Positions 57,070-64,000 of a DNA stretch of 64,000 bases are shown here, in pieces (the stretch's first letter is position 1; every line of letters starts with the position of its first letter). The notes below the pieces were generated by a model. It was not told where the DNA came from. It saw only the letters and a program-made list of their open reading frames with translations, and made no database searches. The translations under genes were made by a program, and so were the position numbers. Source of the DNA: Chrysemys picta bellii (taxonomy: Eukaryota > Chordata > Testudines > Emydidae); assembly GCF_011386835.1 (NCBI RefSeq), contig NC_088809.1:22823067-22887066 (forward strand). Reading direction: 5' to 3'.

Positions 57070-57163
57070 CGTAAAAAGCAACAGAGAGTCCTGTGGTACC
57101 TTTAAGACTAACAGATGTATTGGAGCATAAGCTTTCGTGGGTGAATACCCACTTCGTCAGACA
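57070..57163 (+). mobile_element. SINE-like insertion, unit 3
   Basis: Same site as 7102-7195, with the flanking CAGCAATATTC on both sides intact. Confidence 0.75.
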
Positions 57164-58291
57164 CAGCAATATTCAGGCTAATCCCAGTACCAAAGGATCA
57201 GTCACTTACCCCAGGTCAATTGTACCTTAAATCTCATACCAAAGACAACGTTTGTAGACAATCCTATAATAAACTATATAGGGATTTATTAACAGGAAAA
57301 GGAAACTAGAGGGTTATTTACAAGGTTAAAGCAGGTAAACATACACACACATATGAGTTACAATCTTAAGTTTCAAAAGGTAATAGAAGTCTATAATAAG
57401 CAAGCTCTATATGTCCTTTAAGACTAAGCAACTGGGGATCTCTTGCTTATGCCTAACAAACCTTGCCCCCCCAGACTCCAAGCAGCACAAAGATAATCAG
57501 CGCCTCCTTGTTAGGGGTTTTATCCCCCTCCTCTCATGTGCTCTGAGCTGCAGCCTCAACTGATGTGAGGAATCCAATTGCATGACTCATCTTCATTGGG
57601 GGGCGGGGGAAGAGCAGAGCAACAAAGTCTTTTGTCCTTTGTCCACAATAGTCCATCTGGTGTCCATGGGCCTTTCTTGCTAAGCAGGATGTAACACCTT
57701 CAGTTGCAGATCCGTCCATCACACGAGTTAATCTCTCTCTCCAGTTGGGTGATTTATACAGTTACAGAGGCTTACAATATAACTGCTCAAATACTACCTT
57801 GCCATATAGGATACAGATGTTATACATTAGATTAAAGCTGCAGCAACTCACATGCATTTAATACAGTCTAAACGCTAAACACATTCTTATAATTCGAATA
57901 ACTGTTTTAACAACACGAAAACACAGGGGAGCAAGACTCTTTCCAGCTCTGTATTTGGCTGTCTTCAGCGGAGACAGGGGGGACCTTGGCATGAGCTGGC
58001 ACCTGGTCTGCTAGGGTCATAATCTCACGCGGCACCTGCCGAGAGCAGCAGGCTCTCAAGAGAAGCCAGAGCTCGGATGAGAAATGCAGGAGTGTAGCAG
58101 AGACAGCCTGCCCTTATAAGAGGACAGTGGGCCAGGAGCAGACAGACTCTCTCTACTTCCAGGGAGGCCGGGCCGGGCCCGGGGGGGGCCTACCTAGAGG
58201 TGCCTAGAGTGAGGCAGGGCTGGGGAAAGGCCAGAGGGGCTGGGGAGCTCCAGGCTGACAACTCCCCAGGCTGCAGGGCCTTGTCGAAGGC

Positions 58292-58847
58292 TAGGGTTAC
58301 CATACTTAAGGTTTTAAAAAAAGAGGACACTCCACGGGGCCCTGGCCCCGCTCCTTCCCCTCCCCAACTCCACCCCTCCCGCAAAGTCCCCGCCCCAACT
58401 CCGCCCCCTCCCTTGAGCGCCCCGCATTCCCCCTCCTCCCTCCCAGCCACACGAAACAGCTGCCCGAGTGCTACCGGCTTCACGGTTTGCCGGGCAGCCC
58501 CCAGACCTCCAGACCCACTGCGCCCCCGGCCGGGCACTTCCCCAGCGCAGCCGGAGTCCGTGAGGGGAAGCGCCCGGCCGGGGGCAGGGTCTGGAGGTCT
58601 GGGGGCTGCCCGGCAAACCGTGAAGCCGGTAGCACTCGGGCAACTCCGCTCTTCAGCTGCACAGAGCTGAGGAGTCAGGGAGCAGCAGCAGTCGCCGGAG
58701 CCTGCTCTAGGGTAAGCCAGGGATGCCGGCAAAGCTGGGAGTATTTTTCCCGGACATGTTCGGCTTTTTGGAAATTCCCCCCGGACGGGGGTTTGATTAT
58801 CAAAAAACCGGACATGTCCGGGAAAAACCGGACGTATGGTAACCCTA
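58292..58847 (+). mobile_element. hAT-type element (TAGGGTTACCAT family), unit 3
   Basis: Same site as 8308-8915. The left target copy is TCGAAGGC and the right is TCCAAGGC. The interior GC array is shorter than in unit 1, but both halves of the inner inverted pair are kept. Confidence 0.85.
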
Positions 58848-59391
58848 TCCAAGGCCCCATAGAGGCACTGGGTTGCAGAGAGAGGCAGCAGGTCCAGACC
58901 TGACCTTGCCTATGATGAGTGGCTGACACTGCAGCCCGCCCCAGGGCGCGGGGGCTAGTCGGTGACTGGCAGTAGCCCAGAGTGAGGCAAGGTGGGGATT
59001 AGAGGGTTGGGGGTTCCCCAGAGAGGGGAGACCCAGAGGCAGAGTGTGGGGGCATTGCCAGGGGGCAGCACCCCAGATAAAAGGGCATCGGGGTCTGGGA
59101 GGGACACGGGGCCAGCGGTAAGGCGGATCACTGGCCTGCAGAGGGCGCTCCGGAGGCTGACGAGGTAATGACCTGAGATGACCAGCAGGAGGTGCCGCAG
59201 GGGTGAGTCCCACATTGCTACACCCCCCAAACAGTGCAGGTGAAAATGGATTTTTTGGCTACAAAAAGGCCATTTTCTCTCAACAGAAAAAATCTTGCAA
59301 TGGAAAATTTTGGCCCAGTGTCCGTAAACTGAAAGGGTGGAAGTTGATCGTTTGTTCCTGTCCCGGTTCAGGGATGAGCTGCACCTCTCTC

Positions 59392-59486
59392 AGGGCTTGT
59401 CCACAGGGCGAGTTAGTGCACAGCAAGCCCGGGTGTGAATCTAGAGCACGCTAACTTGCTGCGCACTAACTTACCATGTAGACAAT
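59392..59486. mobile_element. Short palindromic element, unit 3
   Basis: The duplicate of 9439-9533. Confidence 0.5.
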
Positions 59487-59592
59487 TTCCCTCCAGAATT
59501 AGGTAGGCCCGACTTAGCCCTGGTACCCCAGCTCTTCTGGGACCACTAACAGTCTCTTTCTCTGCAGGCCCTGCTTCTCTGTGAGCTTCAGG

Positions 59593-60473
59593 CAGGGCCG
59601 GCTCTAACATTTTGCCGCCCCAGGCAAAAAAGAAGAGCACCACCATGCCGTAACACCCCCCCCCCCCCCCCGCCCCCGAGCACTGCGCCGCTCCGGGCCT
59701 CCGAAACCCACGCTCCCCCGTCGAGCGCCGGGCTGCCGAAACCCACGCTCCCCCTCCGAGCGCCGGGCCGGGTCCCCCAAACCCTCGCCCCCCCCGAGCG
59801 CCAGGCCGCCGAAACCTCCGCTCCCCCCCCCGAGCGCCGGGCCGGGCCCCCCAAACCTCCGCCCCCACCCGAGCAGCTCGCCACACAAACCCCCGCCCCC
59901 CCCGAGCTTTGCGCCGGGCCGGCCAAACCCCCGTGCCCCACCCCCAGCGCCGCGCCGCCCAAACCCCCGTGGCCCCCGCCCCCCAGCCGCCCCACCAGGC
60001 CACTCAAACCCCCGCCCTCCCCTGAGCAGCTCGCCGCACAAACCCCTGCCCCCCCGAGCGTTGCACCGGGCTGCCCAAGCACCTCGCTGGTTTGCCCAAA
60101 CCCCCGCGCCCGCCCCCCCAGCGCCGCGCCGGGCTGCCCAAACACTTGCGCCCCCCCCCCCCCCAGGCGCTGCACTGGGCCACTCAAACCCCCGCCCGCC
60201 CCTGAGTGCCATGCTGGGCCGCCCAAACCCCCGCCCCCCTACCGTTGTGCCAGGCTGCCCAAACCCCTGGAACGCCGGGCCGGGCCAGGCCGCCCAAACC
60301 TCCGGAGCACTGGGCCGGGCCGGGCCACCCAAAGCCCCAACCCCCACCAGTGTCGTGCTGCCGAAAACCCCCCCGCGCTGCCGGGCCGAAACAACAACAA
60401 CAACATAAAAACAAAAAACCCCAAACCCTCGAGCGCTGCCCAGCCGAACAAGAAAACAAAACAAAAACACTGT
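59593..60473 (+). repeat. GC-rich C-tract block, unit 3
   Basis: The counterpart of 9639-10474 and the longest version, with a 15-base C run near 59655. A 306-residue glycine-rich open frame on the minus strand (59604-60524) is a by-product of the repeat. Confidence 0.75.
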
Positions 60474-61490
60474 GAGGGCCCCCCGCACAACAAAGCCACC
60501 TAGGACTGAGTTAACTCCTTGCATCCAGCGTCAAACCACCAGGAGGAATTCAAAGAGGGCTCAAAGTTTGCCTTCTGCCTTTCGTTGTTTTCCTGTTTGA
60601 ATGAGATTCTGGTGATACAAGATGTGAAGCTCCTTTTCGGCTGCCGACGTCTGACCTTAACAAAGGACCCGGCGGTGCTATAAGAATGGGGAGTGTGAAG
60701 CTGGGGATGTGGTCAGCTCCTGCTGTGTCTGCCCCGCAACCGGGACGCAAACCGTATCAAGGCAGACTTCCTTCTGGGCCCTTCCCCTGTGCGAGTGTCA
60801 CTCTGTGAACAGAGAGAGAGCTGTGAGGCAGGTTCCCTTAAGAAATGCAGCGTCACACCCAGACTCTGCTCATGGCAGGCAGCCATGCGGCCAGGGCAGT
60901 TACTGTGAGCGGGCTGGGAACGAAGGCGCTTGTTCCGGAAATGCTCTCCTCTTTGGAGTGAAATCGGGTCTCTTGAACGCAGGAGGCTGACAGAGCTGCC
61001 TAGGCCCAGGCACGATGCTGCGGGGCTGCTGCTGTGGGCACTTGCCTCCCCCAGCTCTGACAACACACCTCAATCGGACCTGCAACATCTTGTGCTATTG
61101 CAATCTGTGGTCCCCCCACACGGACCGGTCCATACACCATGAGCATGGCCTGCCACACTCCCAGCCACTCCAGCACAGCTCCCACCCGCTCTGCCAATGC
61201 ACTGCTGTCCGAGGTTGGAGTATCCCCTGCCAGTCCAATTCTGCTCCCTCCTCCCTGCCCCAGCTCTGCCAAAGCACCTGCCTGCTGCCTGCAGGGCCAA
61301 GTCCTTGCTAGCCCAGCGCTGTGGAAGTACAGAAACGTCTCACTGCTACAGATATCACCATTAGCCAACAGCGGCACCTAGCGCCAGCTGCCCCTTAGTC
61401 ACTGTCTAGCCAAACCTCGTTAATTCGGGGAGTGACTATTGTTGTTTGGTTATTTGCTAATTTGCAAACAACCCCCGCTCCCTCCCCCAG

Positions 61491-61604
61491 TAGGGTGACC
61501 AGATGTCCCGATTTTATAGGGACAGTCCCAATTTTTGGGTCTTTTTCTTACGTAGGTTTATAGGGACAGTCCCGATGTTTCACATTTGCTGTCTGGTCAC
61601 CCTA
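61491..61604 (+). mobile_element. hAT-type MITE (TAGGGTGACCAGA family), unit 3
   Basis: Same site and 8-bp flanks (TCCCCCAG) as 11978-12091. Confidence 0.9.
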
Positions 61605-62101
61605 TCCCCCAGGAAGTTGCACACATAATAAACATAGGCAAGGCCAACATATCCCACAATGCATTCTGTTCCTTTAGGTTGATATATGAATGTTCCACAG
61701 TGTTTTTAGCATGATCTTAGCCCTGCGAGTCCTCACTACAGCCTCTGCTACTAAAACTCTGCTACCAAGCGGGACGGTTGGTGGAGACCAAAAACTGGGT
61801 CTGAGAATCATCAGGTTTGTGGATAAAGGGCAAGCGATTGTTTTGGTCAACCTGGTAGGTCGGCCACACTCTGATATTTACCTCCTGGCCGGATGGGGGC
61901 AAGTGGCACCCTGAGTAGGTCACTCGGGAAGCATCTGGTTGACGTTCTTTCTGGAACACAGGGGTCTTCATGGCAGTAGCTGGGGCTTACAACTGGGAGG
62001 AAGAGAAAAGGAATTAATACTAATCCCTCGCTGTGATATAGCACTTTTCATCCATAGATCGCTAAGCGCTTCACAGTGCAGGTCAGTGTCCCCTTTGTAC
62101 A

Positions 62102-62306
62102 AACTCCACCCCTCCCCCAAAGTCCCCGCCCCAACTCCGCCCCTTCCCTGCCCCGGACCTGCCCCAACTCCGCCCCTCCCGCAAAGTCCCCGCCCCAACC
62201 CCGCCCCCTCCCTTGAGCGCCCTGCATTCCCCCTCCCCCCTCCCAGCCACACGAAACAGCTGCCCGAGCGCTACCGGCTTCACGGTTTGCCAGGCAGCCC
62301 CCACTG
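62102..62306 (+). mobile_element. Internal fragment of the TAGGGTTACCAT element, unit 3
   Basis: It carries the 'ccccaactccgcccct' array and the 'gctaccggcttcacggtttgcc' segment without termini, as at about 12587-12790 in unit 1. The unit 2 counterpart is deleted, and the deletion breakpoint lies in this array. Confidence 0.65.
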
Positions 62307-63967
62307 CCTCCGACAGGGCTTCGTGCCCTTGATAAGAATGGAAGCTGCATGGAATGTAACATATGAACAGGGGGTTATATGGTGACTTTAGGGCTGTGCT
62401 CCTTAGTAGCCAAACTAAACGGGGGATGCTCTGATGGTCACACACGCTGCTTCCCTTCCCAGGTTAGTTGCTGTTTTGCATGGAAGGGGTTCTGCCTTTG
62501 TCTGGCACAAAGAAATGTCAGATTCCCAGAGTGACAGTTTGATCTCGGTTGAGTCATTTTGCCTCTTTGTGCCTCAGTTTCCCGGTCAGCCGCACAAGGC
62601 TCTGGATGCTACCACTCCTGCCAAGGGGCGTGAAGCTTCATTAATGAATGTTGGTGAAAGCCTTTCGTCCCCTCAGCTGAAGGGCGGGCGGGCGGCTGTG
62701 GCGTTTGGTGCACTTGGGAGCACAGAATGTTTCCCCTGCTTTACAGCTGGGATCTGAGCGCCAGCCTGAGCATGTCAAAGCCGCCTAGCAGATTTTTATG
62801 TCCCTCTTGCTCAGTTTAGCACCTGACCGAGCTGGGCCAGGCGCTGAGGAGGACACCGGCCCTTTGCCTGGACTAAGACACGGGCTGGGGTTTAGGTCAG
62901 GTGGATCTACTGTGGGTCAGCTAAACCTGCTCCTAGTGAAGATGCAGGTAAGACCTTTAGCTCCGTTGTGGCTGGTCGAGGTGTGGCCCCCGCCCACACC
63001 CCCTTCCTCCCATCCTTGCCCCCGCCCACCCCCCCCTTTTTCTCACCCAGCCCTTGCCCCCATCTGCCTTCCTGACCTCCAGCCCCCTGCCCAGACCCTT
63101 TAGCTACCTGCCCTAGCTCACAAGCCCCTGAGTCGCTGCGGGAGCCTAGGCCCCCCCCGCCCCCGACGAGAACCCTGCAGTAAGTCACTTAGCTGATGTC
63201 TGTGCCGGCGGGGCGCGCTCCCAGCTCCTTGCTCCGTGGCGGCAGAGGCCACGGCTCAGCCTTCAGGGGCTGTTGGTCGTAGCCGCCCTGTGGGTCCGTC
63301 TCTGGGGATGCTGCAGAGAGACGTCTTCTCACCACCTGGCTCCCGTCGATGGGCCGGAGTCCGTGTGCGTCTCTAAGGATGTGTCTCTGCTACCCACCCT
63401 CCAGCCCTCTGGGTGGTGGCCAAGGCTTTAGGCTGGGTCCCGGCAGGGAGAAGGCTGGCTGATGTCATCAGTTCTTTCCCCGTCCCTGGTGGCTGGGTCG
63501 GGTGCGGCCACGGCCCTATGGAGGGGTGGGGCTCGGCGTTGCTGTCTGGGGCTCTGCTGGCATCCGGCAGGGCCTTGCTGCGGGAGCTGCAGGTTGCTCC
63601 TCCGGCCGGGCTGGGGGAGGGGAGGGAGCCTGGCAGCTCCGGTTCGGCCTGTTGGCCCCGGCGGGGAGCCTGGTGTGGATCTGGCGCGCTGGGCTGGGAT
63701 GCCGTTGGCCTGGCTCTGCTGGAGCTGCCAGTTCTCAGCCCTGATGCTCGTAGCGCTGGCGTTTCCCAAGCAGGGGCCCGGGCGTATCACGGGGACTCCC
63801 AGAGCTCGTTGACCTGGCCTCACGTGGAGATCGGGTCCGGCTGGCAAGCCGGCAGCGGGCAGGGCTTCCTAGCCAGGGGCAGCGACTGGCGTGTGCCCGG
63901 ACCCGCTGGCAGAGTCGTCTCCGGTCTCAGCCAGCAGCTGGGCTCCCCCGGCGTGTCCTTGCCAGGC

Positions 63968-64000
63968 CTATCTGGCAGCCTTGCGTGGGCGCCGTATCTC
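63968..64000 (-). CDS. FAM170: FAM170-family gene, copy 3, C-terminal tip only
   Basis: The last 33 bases of the window, read on the minus strand, give EIRRPRKAAR and a TAG stop, identical in protein to the end of copy 2. The rest of the gene lies beyond the window, so whether this copy is intact cannot be judged here. The downstream sequence (63400-63967) closely follows units 1 and 2. Confidence 0.7.
   Translation of the reverse strand, partial: EIRRPRKAAR

Larger units (their letters stand above)
54179..64000. repeat. Segmental duplication unit 3 (cut by window end)
   Basis: It begins at the equivalent of 2339 ('cccacgttcctgag') and runs in order to the 3' end of the FAM170-like gene. 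Losses relative to unit 1 are about 4876-6690 (join near 56656) and about 10528-11010 (join near 60527). It retains the 12603-13247 stretch that unit 2 lacks. Confidence 0.9.

Overview
This window is vertebrate nuclear DNA, most likely from a turtle; a crocodilian is the main alternative. The evidence is CR1 LINE fragments with their typical 3' ends, hAT-type elements (TAGGGTTACCAT and TAGGGTGACCAGA termini) with 8-bp target duplications, a 94-bp SINE-like repeat I recall from turtle sequence, MIR-like SINEs, an endogenous retrovirus remnant and intron-split genes. There are no bacterial operons, CRISPR arrays or rRNA. Most long open frames come from GC-rich repeats or from retroelements.

Layout: the window is built from three direct copies of one large segment, with a rearranged block between copies 1 and 2. 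Unit 1 is about 1-17590, with related sequence at 18543-19487. Unit 2 is about 38099-51700, with related sequence at 52348-53297. Unit 3 is about 54179-64000 and runs off the end. Each unit has private deletions: unit 2 lacks the equivalents of 957-4106, about 12603-13247 and about 17205-17525; unit 3 lacks about 4876-6690 and about 10528-11010. Shared transposon insertions with the same target duplications show that these insertions predate the duplications.

The clearest genes are copies of a FAM170-family gene (FAM170A/FAM170B, a putative zinc-finger, testis-associated family) on the minus strand. Each has a 70-nt first coding exon and an ~800-nt second exon with conserved splice sites: copy 1 at 14425-16047 (290 aa), copy 2 at 48838-50464 (291 aa) and the 3' tip of a third at 63968-64000. 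Both complete copies are open, and their differences are mostly synonymous relative to expectation.

The central block (about 18-38 kb) holds an endogenous retrovirus env/LTR remnant interrupted by a CR1 that is itself interrupted by another CR1; a ~3.7-kb stretch with little recognisable content; a 1.27-kb terminal-inverted-repeat element; a pair of inverted repeat arms (27311-28161 and 32451-33867); an inverted copy of 669-2346 at 28891-30513; and a broken MROH (maestro HEAT-like repeat) gene on the minus strand (32697-36385). The MROH exons join in matching phases, but the gene has a lost splice donor, missing exons and a stop. One MROH exon is carried in both inverted arms. A ~600-bp module with CCAAT and two TGATGTCA boxes occurs four times (1, 31873, 36729, 38099).

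Coordinates of repeats and duplication boundaries come from reading by eye and are accurate to a few bases where a target duplication was found, and to tens of bases elsewhere.
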